Positions 45,105-54,159 of a DNA stretch of 64,000 nucleotides are shown here, piece after piece. A model generated the notes under the pieces. The model had not been told where the DNA came from and did no database searches. It saw only the letters and a list, made by a program, of their open reading frames with translations. The translations under genes and the position numbers were made by a program. Position 1 is the first letter of the stretch. Each line of letters opens with the position of its first letter. Location: positions 181,292-245,291 of the forward strand of contig NZ_BNBB01000007.1 of assembly GCF_014654615.1 (NCBI RefSeq), in the 5' to 3' direction. The stretch is from Streptosporangium violaceochromogenes. GTDB taxonomy: Bacteria > Actinomycetota > Actinomycetes > Streptosporangiales > Streptosporangiaceae.

Positions 45105-46010
45105 ATGACCGTTTCCCGTTCTTCGCCGGAGCCGGAGCCGGAGCCGGAGCCGGTGGCGTCCGCGCGGCGCGAGCCGTCGTCGATGGTCGGGCGGATGACC
45201 TTGATCATGGAGGTGTTCACGAGCCGCTCCACCCGCCTCCCCCTGGAGGAGGTGGCCCGCCGCACGCGCCTTCCCCGCTCGACGGTGCATCGGATCCTCG
45301 ACCAGCTCGTGTGCCTGCGCTGGCTTGAGCACACCTCCTCCGGCTACGGCCTGGGGCGGCGCGCGCTCGGGCTCGGCGGCGGAGAGGGTGACCACGGCGA
45401 GATCCGTCAGGTGGCGGCGCCGCTGCTGCACGATCTCCAGATCGCGACGGGGATGGTCGTTCACCTGGCGGTCCTCGACGGCGCGGAGGTCCTCTACCTC
45501 GACAAGGCGGGCGGGCCGTTCGCCGCCTCGGTGCCCTCCCGGGTCGGCGGCCGGGCCCCGGCCCACTCGACGGCTCTGGGCAAGGCGATGCTGGCCTGGC
45601 TTGAGCCCGAGCAGGTCGACGCCCGGATCGGTGCGGTCGTCGGCAGGCTGACCGGCCGCACGATAGGCGAGATGAGCATCCTGCACCAGGAGCTGAGCCG
45701 GATACGGCGGCGCGGGGGGGTGGCCTTCGAACGGGGAGAGTGCTTCCCCGGCGTCGCCTGCGTCGCCGCGGCGATCCGCGGGCGCGAGGGACCGGTGGCC
45801 GCCTTCTCCCTGGCGGGTGAAGCGCGCACGCCGCTGGAGAGGGTCGCCCCCCTCGTGACCGCCGCCGCCCACCGGGCGTCGCTGGCCCTGTCTCCGGACC
45901 CCCGGCCCTCCCGCCGGGCCCGGCGGGAGGCGGTGGCGCCGGAGCGGACCTGGTCGGCGGAGGCCATGAACCGGCTCCTCGCGACCGGCCGGGACGGCGA
46001 CTGGATGTGA
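45105..46010 (+). CDS. IclR-family transcriptional regulator
   Basis: The 301-residue regulator has an N-terminal Glu-Pro repeat (residues 8-15) caused by CCGGAG repeats, an IclR winged helix (LPLEEVARRTRLPRSTVHRI) at about 45-85 and an IclR effector domain with APAHSTALGKAMLAWLEPEQ. Its effector domain ends with a His/Arg-rich tail. GGGGGGTGTG precedes the ATG. The next gene (HsaA-like) is on the same strand 186 bases away, so control of ring degradation is likely. Confidence 0.92.
   Translation: MTVSRSSPEPEPEPEPVASARREPSSMVGRMTLIMEVFTSRSTRLPLEEVARRTRLPRSTVHRILDQLVCLRWLEHTSSGYGLGRRALGLGGGEGDHGEIRQVAAPLLHDLQIATGMVVHLAVLDGAEVLYLDKAGGPFAASVPSRVGGRAPAHSTALGKAMLAWLEPEQVDARIGAVVGRLTGRTIGEMSILHQELSRIRRRGGVAFERGECFPGVACVAAAIRGREGPVAAFSLAGEARTPLERVAPLVTAAAHRASLALSPDPRPSRRARREAVAPERTWSAEAMNRLLATGRDGDWM
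45126..45153 (+). repeat. Hexanucleotide repeat in IclR N-terminus
   Basis: CCGGAG is repeated four times and followed by CCGG, encoding alternating Glu-Pro. Copy number might vary. Confidence 0.8.
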
Positions 46011-46196
46011 GGTCTCCGTCTCCCGTCCGCGGGTTCTTCCGGCCGGGAGACGGTAGGTTGGGAGGGCCCGCGGCCGGGAGACGGGTTCCACCGGCCGGGA
46101 CGATCGGGACGGGTCCGCGCCGGGGCGACGTGCCGTCGCGGTCCCCGCCGTCCGGGCGAGACCGGCCGGACGAACGCCCCCTGGAGCACGCCGAGC

Positions 46197-47363
46197 ATGA
46201 GCGGTGAGGTGTTGGAGTCGGTACGCGCGCTGCTGCCGGGCATCGCCGCGCGGGCCCGCGCCGCCGACGAGGAGCGGCGGGTTCCGGTGGAGACGGTCCG
46301 GGAGCTCACCGAGGCCGGGGTTTTCCGGATGTTGCAGCCCAAGCGGTACGGCGGCGCCGAGAGCGACCCGGTACCGTTCCTCCGGGTCGTCCGTGAGATC
46401 TCCGGTGCCTGCGGCTCCACCGGCTGGGTGGTCTCCGTGCTCGGCACGCACTCCTGGCAGCTTGGCCTGTTCACCCAGGAGGCGCAGGACGAGGTCTGGA
46501 GCCGGTGCCCGCGGACGCTGGTGTCCTCCTCCTACGCCCCGCTGGGGCGGCTGACCCCGGTGGAGGGCGGCTACGAGCTGTCAGGCCGCTGGAGCTTCTC
46601 CTCCGGCTGCGACCACGCCTCCTGGGCCCTGCTCGGCGGCCTGCTCCCGGACGCCGCGGGCAGGCCGCTGGACGTCATGACCGTGCTGGTGCCCCGGAGC
46701 GACTACGTGATCGAGGACGTCTGGGACGTCATCGGCCTGCGGGGGACGGCGAGCAACGACATCGTGGTCGAGGGGGCCTTCGTGCCGGCCCACCGGGTGG
46801 TGCGCAACTACGAGCAGGCGCAGGTGCGCGGGCCCGGGCAGAAGGTCAACACCGGTCCGCTGCACCGGATGCCCTTCGCGACCCTCTTCACCTCCGCGAT
46901 CACCGCGCCGGTGATCGGCGCGGTGGCGGGCTGCTACGGCTCCTCCGTCACCGCGATGCGGGACCGGGTCCGGCTCAGCCTGGGCGGCAGCCGGTTCGCC
47001 GAGGACCAGTTCGCCCAGGTAGCGGTGGCACGGGCCGCCTCGGAGATCGACGCGGCGATCCTGCAGACGGAACGCAACGTGGGCGAGGTGTACGGGCACG
47101 CCGTCAGGGGCGAGCGGATCCCGATGGAACTGCGGCTGCGCACCCGCAGGGACCAGGTCCGCGCCACCGAGCGGGCCATCGAGGCGATCGACATCCTCTT
47201 CAAGATCGCCGGGGGGAACTCGCTCAGGAGGGGCAACCCCATCGAGCGCGCCTGGCGCGACGCCCACGCCGGGAGCGTGCACGTGGCCAACGACGTCGAG
47301 CGGGCCCTGGCGATGTACGGCAGGGGCGAGTTCGGCCTGACCGTCGAGGACAACCTCGTCTGA
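46197..47363 (+). CDS. Flavin-dependent monooxygenase, HsaA-like (acyl-CoA dehydrogenase fold)
   Basis: The 388-residue protein matches HsaA/HpaB oxygenase subunits: MLQPKRYGGAESDPVPFLRV, ACGSTGWVVSVLGTHSWQLG, SSSYAPLGRL, SFSSGCDHASWALLGG, VIGLRGTASNDIVVEGAFVP and the C-terminal AWRDAHAGSVHVANDVERAL. HsaA hydroxylates a seco-steroid phenol (3-HSA) using reduced flavin from HsaB. No HsaB is in the window. The IclR gene upstream and acyl-CoA genes downstream fit aromatic or steroid catabolism, but the real substrate is uncertain. Confidence 0.9.
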   Translation: MSGEVLESVRALLPGIAARARAADEERRVPVETVRELTEAGVFRMLQPKRYGGAESDPVPFLRVVREISGACGSTGWVVSVLGTHSWQLGLFTQEAQDEVWSRCPRTLVSSSYAPLGRLTPVEGGYELSGRWSFSSGCDHASWALLGGLLPDAAGRPLDVMTVLVPRSDYVIEDVWDVIGLRGTASNDIVVEGAFVPAHRVVRNYEQAQVRGPGQKVNTGPLHRMPFATLFTSAITAPVIGAVAGCYGSSVTAMRDRVRLSLGGSRFAEDQFAQVAVARAASEIDAAILQTERNVGEVYGHAVRGERIPMELRLRTRRDQVRATERAIEAIDILFKIAGGNSLRRGNPIERAWRDAHAGSVHVANDVERALAMYGRGEFGLTVEDNLV

Positions 47364-47715
47364 CGGCCGCCGCCGGCGGCCTTTCACCGGCCTTCGCTCC
47401 CGGCGCCGCCCGTCCGGCCGGGCGCCCTGAGGGCCGGTCCGCCCCCGCGCCCGACGGGGTGACCTTTTCGGCACGAAAGAAGTCTCCGCGAGCGGTAGAA
47501 CGCTCGTTATCGGTGCCGGTGCGACGAAGTTCGAGAAAATCGGGGCCCGTGACTGGGAGCATCCAGACATGGTCAAAAATGCGGTCGGTGAGGATGGCCC
47601 GCCGTGCGCCGGTCCCGGATCCACGGGGGCGGCCGCGTCCCGGCCGCCCCACCCCGCACGGCCCGCCCGCGGCGCGTCGGGCACATACGCCGGTGACAAC
47701 GAGGAGACCAACGTC
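47364..47715. other. Region between monooxygenase and thioesterase
   Basis: The 352-base region holds the dyad at 47489 and no firm gene. An in-frame ATG at 47569 would extend the thioesterase by 49 residues of low-complexity sequence and is not favoured. Confidence 0.5.
47489..47506. promoter_or_regulatory. Inverted repeat upstream of thioesterase gene
   Basis: CGAGCG-6-CGCTCG is perfect. Overlapping it is TAGAACGCTCGTTAT, with AACG-2-CGTT symmetry like operators of TetR-type fatty-acid or steroid regulators. It could control the thioesterase gene. Confidence 0.4.
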
Positions 47716-48366
47716 ATGACCACACACGCGGCGGACGAGGGCCGGGAGACCGGGCTCTCGCCGGAGCTGACAGCCGTTCCCGGTGACAGGGACGTGGACG
47801 TGGCGGTCGCCGCGGCCCGCCGGGTGATCGCGTCGCTGCTGCACGTCGGAGGCGGTTCCGCGGCCGAGATGGCCGAGGTCGCCGAACGGCTGACCGCCAT
47901 CGCCGACCACCTCGACCTGTACGCCCCCTCGGTCAGGGAGCGCATGGTGGACATGTGGGGCGGTGAGGGCGTGACCAGGCACGACCCGGTCACCGGGCCC
48001 GAGAACGCGATCGCGCCGCCTCTTTCGCTGGTCGGCAGGGCGGACGGCTCCGTCGAGGGGGTCGTGATGCTGGGAATGCCCTACCAGGGGCCGCCGGGTC
48101 ATGTGCACGGCGGTGTCTCGGCGCTGCTGCTCGACCACACGCTTGGCATCGCGAACCGCTGGGCCGGGCTGTCGGGGATGACCGCGGAGCTGACGGTGCG
48201 CTTTCACCGGCCCACCCCGCTGTTCGAGTCCCTGACGGTGACGGGGCGGCAGATCGCCGTCGAAGGACGCAAGATCCACGCCAGGGGGTCGATCTCGGCC
48301 GGTGGCGAGGTGTGCGTCAGCGCGGAGGGGGTGTTCGTGGCCAAGCGCCTGCCGCGTCCCCGCTGA
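47716..48366 (+). CDS. Hotdog-fold PaaI-type thioesterase
   Basis: The 216-residue protein has an N-terminal helical region and a PaaI/YigI-like hotdog domain (about 95-210) with GPPGHVHGGVSALLLDHTLG as the active-site helix. It likely hydrolyses acyl-CoA thioesters in the cytoplasm. GAGGAG lies nine bases before ATG 47716. It is near the monooxygenase and acyl-CoA synthetase genes, so a role in ring or acid degradation is likely. Confidence 0.88.
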   Translation: MTTHAADEGRETGLSPELTAVPGDRDVDVAVAAARRVIASLLHVGGGSAAEMAEVAERLTAIADHLDLYAPSVRERMVDMWGGEGVTRHDPVTGPENAIAPPLSLVGRADGSVEGVVMLGMPYQGPPGHVHGGVSALLLDHTLGIANRWAGLSGMTAELTVRFHRPTPLFESLTVTGRQIAVEGRKIHARGSISAGGEVCVSAEGVFVAKRLPRPR

Positions 48367-48500
48367 CCGGGCCGGGCGCGCCGGCCGGTCCCGGAAGGCC
48401 CTGATCGGCGCTCGACTCTCCTCAGACCGGTCCCGCCCGCCCGCCCGCGCCGGGGCGGCCGGGGGGCGGGGGCCGGGCCGCTCGCCGGGGGCGGCGGCCG

Positions 48501-49316
48501 TCAGGGCTTGCGGGCGAGGCCGCAGAACTGGGAGACCTCGGCGGGCTCGCCCCACGGGCTGGGCTCGGGGCGCCACCTCGAACACGAGACCACACCGGGC
48601 TCCAGAAGCTCCAGCCCGTCGAAGAACTCGGCGATCCGCCCGCGGTCGCGGGCCACGATCGGTGTGCCGCCCCGCTCCATGAACCGGCGCATGGCCTCGT
48701 GCATGGCCTCGCCGTGCACCTCGGCGGTGGCGTGCGCGATGGCCAGGTAGCTGCCGGACGGGAGGGCCTCCACCAGGTCCCGTACCACCCGGTAGGCATC
48801 CTCGTCGTCGACGATGTGGTGCAGGATCCCCAGCAGCATCAGCGCGACCGGCCTGGTGAGGTCGAGGGTCTCCCCGGCGTCGCGCAGGATGCGGTGAGGG
48901 TCGCGCAGGTCGGCGTCGATGTAGTGGGTGGCGCCCTCGGGGGTGCCGACGAGCAGGGCGCGGGCGTGGGCCAGTACCAGCGGGTCGTTGTCGACGTAGA
49001 CGATCCGGCACTCGGGAACGATCCGCTGGGCGACCTCGTGGGTGTTGTCGGCGGTGGGCAGTCCCGTGCCGATGTCGAGGAACTGGCGGATCCCGGCGTC
49101 GGCGACGAGGTGCCGGACACAGCGGCCCAGGAACGCCCGGTCGGCGCGGGCCGAGTCGACGATGCCGGGGATGAGCTGCTCGACCATGTCGCCGGCGTCG
49201 CGGTCGGCGGGGTAGTTGTCCTTGCCGCCCAGCCAGTAGTTCCAGATGCGGGCCGAGTGGGGCCGGTCGATGCCGAGATCGATGAGAGGCCGGTCTGGTT
49301 CGGGAGAAGTGCTCAT
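48501..49316 (-). CDS. SAM-dependent methyltransferase, DUF574 family
   Basis: The 271-residue protein matches the actinomycete DUF574 family: DRPHSARIWNYWLGGKDNYP, RQFLDIGTGLPTADNTHEVA (SAM site), VYVDNDPLVLAHARALL and LLGILHHIVDDEDAYRVVRD. These are common in actinomycetes, often near regulators, with unknown substrates. It is divergent from the acyl-CoA synthetase gene. Confidence 0.93.
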   Translation of the reverse strand: MSTSPEPDRPLIDLGIDRPHSARIWNYWLGGKDNYPADRDAGDMVEQLIPGIVDSARADRAFLGRCVRHLVADAGIRQFLDIGTGLPTADNTHEVAQRIVPECRIVYVDNDPLVLAHARALLVGTPEGATHYIDADLRDPHRILRDAGETLDLTRPVALMLLGILHHIVDDEDAYRVVRDLVEALPSGSYLAIAHATAEVHGEAMHEAMRRFMERGGTPIVARDRGRIAEFFDGLELLEPGVVSCSRWRPEPSPWGEPAEVSQFCGLARKP

Positions 49317-49350
49317 ACCCGGGTCCGTTCATGCGGTATTCGCGTCAAAT

Positions 49351-49371
49351 GTGATCGGTCCAGTTGATCAC
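49351..49371. promoter_or_regulatory. Inverted repeat between methyltransferase and acyl-CoA synthetase
   Basis: GTGATC-9-GATCAC is perfect and lies in the 210-base divergent region, so it could serve a regulator of either gene. Confidence 0.4.
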
Positions 49372-49526
49372 GTCCACCACCGTTGCGGCAAACCCGTCTT
49401 GTATCCGTCACTCCGCGGCCTGCGGCATGGTTTGAGGGTGATCGGGGGTATCTGTGTTTCGGTGGTGCCTTCCGGGGAGGAGGCGGCGCCGCGGCCCGGG
49501 ACGATCGTCGGGAGGGAGAGGCGGCC

Positions 49527-51230
49527 ATGGAGACGACCGGCGACGCCGGGAGCTACCTCAAAGCCCGTGATCTGCTGCTGAGTCTGGGCGGGCGTTACGC
49601 CGAGGCGGTCGATCGATTCGAGTGGCCCCGGCCGCGCGGCCCCTTCAACTGGGCGGTCGACTGGTTCGACGCCGTGGCCCGGGGCGATGACCGGATCGCA
49701 CTGTGGCTGGTGGAGGAGGACGGCTCGGAGAGCCGCCACAGCTTCGACGAGATGGCCCGGCGGTCGGACCAGGTCGCGGCGTTCCTGGCGGAGCGGGGCG
49801 TCCTGCGGGGCGACCGGGTGATGCTCGTGCTCGACAACCAGGTCGAGCTGTGGGAGTCGATGCTGGCCGTGATGAAGCTCGGAGCGGTGATCCTGCCGGC
49901 CACCACCGCCCTGGGCGCGGCGGACCTGGCCGATCGCGTCGAGCGGGGCGGGGTCCGGCACGTGATCGCCGACGCCGCCGTCGTGCCCGGGTTCGGCGCG
50001 GTGCCGGGGCCGTACACCCGGATCTGCGTGGGCGACGCCCCGGCGGGCTGGGTCTCCTACCGTGAGGCGTACGCCGCCCCGGCGCCTCCGGCGGCGCATC
50101 CGGGCACCGCGCCCGGCGATCCGCTCCTGCTGTACTTCACCTCCGGCACCACGAGCAGGCCCAAGCTGGTCGAGCACACCCAGGTCTCCTACCCGGTGGG
50201 GCACCTGTCGACGGCCTACTGGATCGGGGTGCGGCCCGGCGACGTGCACCTGAACGTCAGTTCCCCCGGCTGGGCCAAGCACGCCTGGAGCTGTTTCTTC
50301 GCCCCGTGGATCGCCCAGGCCACGGTCTTCGTCCACAACTACCGCAGGTTCGATCCCGGGGCCCTGCTCGCGCAGATCCGCCGCGCGGGGGTGACGACGT
50401 TCTGCGCGCCGCCCACGGTGTGGCGGATGCTGATCAAAGCCGACCTTTCCGGTGGTCCCGGCAGGCTTCGGGAGATCGTGTCGGCGGGCGAGCCGCTGAA
50501 CCCGGAGGTCATCGAGCAGGTCCGGTCCCACTGGGGGCTGACGGTGCGCGATGGTTTCGGTCAGACCGAGACCACCCTTTCGGTCGGCAACATGCCGGGG
50601 ATGCCGGTCAAGCCGGGGTCGATGGGCCTGCCCCTGCCCGGGGTGCCGGTGGTGCTGGTCGACCCGGTGACCGGCGAGCGGGCCGACGAGGGGGAGATCT
50701 GCATCGACCTGAGCCGCGGGCCGGTCTCGCTGATGGCCGGCTACCGTGACGACGCCTCGCGCCACGCCGAGGCGATGGCGGGCGGCTACTACCACACCGG
50801 CGACGTGGCCACCCGCGACGCCGACGGCTACATCTTCTACGTCGGGCGTACCGACGACGTGTTCAAGGCGTCGGACTACAAGATCTCCCCCTTCGAGCTG
50901 GAGAGCGTGCTCATCGAGCACCCCGCGGTGGCGGAGGCGGCCGTGGTGCCCGCGCCGGACGAGCTCCGGCTGGCGGTGCCGAAGGCGTACGTCACGACGG
51001 CGCCCGGCTGGGAGCCCGGCCGGCGGACGGCCCTGGCGATCCTGCGCCACGCGCGTGAGAGGCTCGCGCCCTTCCAGCGGGTGCGGCGGCTGGAGTTCTC
51101 CGGGCTGCCGAAGACGGTGTCGGGCAAGATCCGCCGGGTCGAGCTGCGCGAGCGGGAGGAGGAGGCCGCCTCCACGGGCGCCGCCCTGCCGGAGTGGCGC
51201 GACGACCAGTTTCCCGAATTGCGCTCGTAG
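49527..51230 (+). CDS. AMP-forming acyl-CoA synthetase
   Basis: The 567-residue enzyme activates a carboxylic acid to acyl-AMP and then acyl-CoA. Motifs are YFTSGTTSRPKLVEHT (A3), DGFGQTETT (A5), YYHTGDVATRDADGYIFYVG (A7/A8) and KTVSGKIRRVELRE with the catalytic Lys (A10). It is of the medium-chain (ACSM) type. GGGAGGGAGAGG precedes the ATG. It is near a thioesterase and monooxygenase in a likely catabolic region. Confidence 0.94.
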   Translation: METTGDAGSYLKARDLLLSLGGRYAEAVDRFEWPRPRGPFNWAVDWFDAVARGDDRIALWLVEEDGSESRHSFDEMARRSDQVAAFLAERGVLRGDRVMLVLDNQVELWESMLAVMKLGAVILPATTALGAADLADRVERGGVRHVIADAAVVPGFGAVPGPYTRICVGDAPAGWVSYREAYAAPAPPAAHPGTAPGDPLLLYFTSGTTSRPKLVEHTQVSYPVGHLSTAYWIGVRPGDVHLNVSSPGWAKHAWSCFFAPWIAQATVFVHNYRRFDPGALLAQIRRAGVTTFCAPPTVWRMLIKADLSGGPGRLREIVSAGEPLNPEVIEQVRSHWGLTVRDGFGQTETTLSVGNMPGMPVKPGSMGLPLPGVPVVLVDPVTGERADEGEICIDLSRGPVSLMAGYRDDASRHAEAMAGGYYHTGDVATRDADGYIFYVGRTDDVFKASDYKISPFELESVLIEHPAVAEAAVVPAPDELRLAVPKAYVTTAPGWEPGRRTALAILRHARERLAPFQRVRRLEFSGLPKTVSGKIRRVELREREEEAASTGAALPEWRDDQFPELRS

Positions 51231-51508
51231 AGATCGGCTCGGCCCCCGGGGCCGGTCGTGCCTCCCCACCCCTGGGGACTTCGCGCACGGCCCGCCCCCC
51301 GGGGCGGTCCCCGGGGAGGCCGGTGACGGGGGCGTCGCCGGGGGAGAAACCCGGGGGAAGGGCGGCAGGGACATATTCCCTTTCTTTTTCGGGTTATAAA
51401 CTTGAAAAGCGATGACGGGCGGCTCTTTTTCCATGAGGGCCGTACGGAAGACCGGGGGGTCCTCGCGTCCCATGCGCTCCGTGAACGGTGTCGGGAGAGA
51501 GGCATCAC
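51231..51508. other. Promoter region of CHAT operon
   Basis: The 278-base region is GC-rich on the left and AT-rich near 51370-51430 (TATTCCCTTTCTTTTTCGGG and TTATAAACTTGAAAAGCG), which probably holds the promoter of the split CHAT operon. I see no gene. Confidence 0.5.
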
Positions 51509-54103
51509 GTGGCGGAAAGTTGGTGGTTGTCGCCTTTAGTAGAATTTATTCGCATAAATCCTCTCTTACGGATTTTACGGGTGATGGTGTGGGGGGCGGC
51601 CGGCTGGTTTCTCGCCGACCCCTACGCGACCCTCGCCGCCGAGGGAACCGGCCCGCTCCTCCTCGCCGCCCTCACCGGGGCGGCCGTCGGCGCCGTCGGC
51701 AGCCTGGGCTGCGCGCTGGGCGGAGGCGGGGCGATGCTGCTCCACGGTGTCGGCCCGCTGACGATCCTGTGGTGGTGGGGGCCGCTCGTCCTGGTCCTCG
51801 GCGCCCTCGGCGCCGCCCGGATCGCGCCGGCCCTCCGCGCGCGGCGCGGACCCGCGGGCGTCACGGGGCTCGTCGCCGCGGCGGCGGTGGCCGTGCCCGT
51901 CGCCGTCTGGGCCCACCGGTCCGGAGAGGTCGCGGGCCTGCTGCCCTGTCTGCTCCCGGTCTGTGGGCTGCACCTGGACTTCCTGCGGCGGGCACGTGCC
52001 CTGGGCCGGCACCGGCGGGCGGAGACGCATCTGTCGATGATCGCCTGGCCGCTCTTCCTCCTCCTGCTGGCCCTGAGCCCGGTGGGAGCGTCGGCGGCGG
52101 CGTTGTGGCGCGACCGGCTGCCCTCCGTACCGCTCGGCGCGGCGTTCCTCCTGGTCGCGGGGGTCGCCCTGACGACGCTCCTGAAAGGGTGCACGCGCCT
52201 GGCGGAGCGGGCCCCTCCGGTCAGGGGGCCCCTGGCCGGCCGCTACCGGCAGGTGTTCTCCAGCGCCTACGGCCTCACCGCCGGTCTGCCGCTGTTCGCC
52301 TTCACCGCGGGCGCCGCCCACCGTCAGGAGGAACTCGTCCTCGCGGCCGCCCTCGGCGTCCCGGTGTGGATGGTCCTCGGCGGCCCGCTCGGCCGGGCGT
52401 TCACCTGCCTGCACCGCGCCGAGGCCGCCCTCCAGGTCCGTTACGACGAGGGCGCCGTGGACACGGCGCGCCGGACCTGGGCGCAGGACACGGCGCGCCG
52501 CAGAGGGGCGGGCCCTCCGCCGCTCGTGGTCGCGCTGCTGGACAACGCCGGGCGCGCGGCGGCCGGCGCCTCCGTTCCGCCTCCGGTCTCCCACCTGGAG
52601 CCGTTCGACGGCGACGACACCCACCCGGTGGAGCTCGCGCTCGGCTGGATCGACGAAGCCGAGCTTCTCCTGGAGCTCCTGCGCGGGAAGACGCCGCCGG
52701 GCCGTGCCGCGGCAGGGGAGGGAACAGACCGCGCGCACGACCTTCACCGCGTCGCCTGCGCCCGGCTCCGGGGCGCCGCCTACCGCCTGCACGGCTACCC
52801 CGAGGACGCGGAGCGGGCTCTGCGGGAGGCGGCCGGGCTGTGCGGGGCCGCCGGTCTGGTCAACCTGCGCGCGCTGTTCACCCTGGAGGCGCACGCGGCG
52901 GGACCGCGCGCCCCCGAGACGGCGGCGGAACTCGCCGAGACCCTGGAGACCGACGGCCTCTTCCCCGCCGTACGGCGGCGGGTCGCCACCGCGCTCGCCC
53001 GCGACCTGCACGGGCGGGGGGAGCGGGCGGCGCTCAACGACCTCCTGTGGCGGACCGCGGAGGCCCTCGGGCCCCGCGCCGGCTCCCCCCGCCCGGGGCC
53101 GGGCGAGGAGACCTTCCACGCCCGCGGGACCGTCGGCCGGGTGAGCTGCGGCCGGATGAGCGTCACCTTCCCGGTCCGGCCCGAGGAACGGAGACTGTTC
53201 GAGACCGGCGCCGCGGCCCTCGCGGACCGTCCGCCCGCGGGCGGGGCGCGGGGCCTGCCCGTGGGTCTCCTCGACGGGGCGGTGGACCTGCCGGAGCGGC
53301 ACCGGATCACCCGGGGCCTCGCGCTGGTCTCCAGAGGCCTGCCCGGAGCCGTGACGATGGAGAAGGCCGCGCGGGGGCTGCGCCGGCGCCGGCTCGACGC
53401 CCTCGCCATGGAGGTGTGGACCGAACTCGGCTTCAGCGCGGTCTCTCCCCACTCCCGGCTCAGGTTCTTCGAGGAGGCCCTCGCGATCGGGAACGCGATC
53501 CGCGCCGGCCTGCTCTCCGGCGACCACCGCCTCGGCGTTCTGGCGGGGACGGAACCTCCGTACGAGCCGATGGTCGAGCTGCTGGCCGGGCAGGGGGCCG
53601 GGAGCGCGGGCGCCGGCGGGGGCACGGGCGGCCATCCGCACCCGGTGCGCGCCTTCGACCTGGTCCAGGAGGCGCGGGCGCGGGCGCTGACCGGCGCGCT
53701 CGGCGAGCGGGTGCCGCGCCCGGCGCTGCCCCGGCTGGCCGAGGCGGTCGCGGCCTCCCGGCGTCTCAGAGAGGCCGGGGACGCCGAGGTCGCCGAGGCC
53801 CACGCGGCGCTGGCCCGGACCTGGGAGGAGATCACCCGCTCCTGCGCGGGCGCCCGCACGCTCGGGCTCGTCCGGCTCTTCTGCGCGGAGATCCTCACCG
53901 AGGACGAGTACCACCGGGCCTCGCGGGGGCTGAGAAGCGGCCACGGGCGGGCCGCCGCCTTCCGGGCCCGCCGCCGGGCCCGCCGCGACCTGGAACGCCT
54001 CTGGGACGAGCTGGGACGCCAGGGCGGGGAGGCGGCCGAATACGTGGCCCTGCGCCGGGGAACGCCGGCCACCCACGCCGAGGTCCGGCACCTGCTGCGA
54101 TGA
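51509..54103 (+). CDS. Membrane plus helical-repeat (TPR-like) protein, partner of CHAT protease
   Basis: The 864-residue protein starts at GTG (MAESWWLSPLVEFIRINPLL) with AGAGAGG six bases upstream. Residues about 15-290 hold seven or eight hydrophobic helices; from 300 on it is alpha-helical with TPR-like units (HRVACARLRGAAYRLHGYPE, FDLVQEARARALTGALGERV, AAEYVALRRGTPATHAEV) like the repeat region that precedes CHAT domains in single-chain TPR-CHAT proteins. Its TGA stop overlaps an in-frame ATG of the CHAT frame, and the CHAT gene's own preferred ATG is 57 bases on. It would place a sensor or scaffold at the membrane. Unknown function; a conflict or regulated-proteolysis role is inferred. 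Confidence 0.85.
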   Translation: MAESWWLSPLVEFIRINPLLRILRVMVWGAAGWFLADPYATLAAEGTGPLLLAALTGAAVGAVGSLGCALGGGGAMLLHGVGPLTILWWWGPLVLVLGALGAARIAPALRARRGPAGVTGLVAAAAVAVPVAVWAHRSGEVAGLLPCLLPVCGLHLDFLRRARALGRHRRAETHLSMIAWPLFLLLLALSPVGASAAALWRDRLPSVPLGAAFLLVAGVALTTLLKGCTRLAERAPPVRGPLAGRYRQVFSSAYGLTAGLPLFAFTAGAAHRQEELVLAAALGVPVWMVLGGPLGRAFTCLHRAEAALQVRYDEGAVDTARRTWAQDTARRRGAGPPPLVVALLDNAGRAAAGASVPPPVSHLEPFDGDDTHPVELALGWIDEAELLLELLRGKTPPGRAAAGEGTDRAHDLHRVACARLRGAAYRLHGYPEDAERALREAAGLCGAAGLVNLRALFTLEAHAAGPRAPETAAELAETLETDGLFPAVRRRVATALARDLHGRGERAALNDLLWRTAEALGPRAGSPRPGPGEETFHARGTVGRVSCGRMSVTFPVRPEERRLFETGAAALADRPPAGGARGLPVGLLDGAVDLPERHRITRGLALVSRGLPGAVTMEKAARGLRRRRLDALAMEVWTELGFSAVSPHSRLRFFEEALAIGNAIRAGLLSGDHRLGVLAGTEPPYEPMVELLAGQGAGSAGAGGGTGGHPHPVRAFDLVQEARARALTGALGERVPRPALPRLAEAVAASRRLREAGDAEVAEAHAALARTWEEITRSCAGARTLGLVRLFCAEILTEDEYHRASRGLRSGHGRAAAFRARRRARRDLERLWDELGRQGGEAAEYVALRRGTPATHAEVRHLLR

Positions 54104-54159
54104 GGCCGCCGGCCCCCCGCACGTGCCCCGGCTCTCCGCCGGGGCGGAGAGGACACCCC

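Noticed and set aside
47569..47715. N-terminal extension of the thioesterase
   Set aside because: The extra 49 residues are low complexity and the internal ATG has a better ribosome site.
51412..54099. Upstream part of one continuous 1342-codon frame through 55440
   Set aside because: Before the CHAT domain it is low-complexity Arg/Pro/Gly sequence lying over the membrane/TPR gene in another frame; it is open only because of the high G+C.
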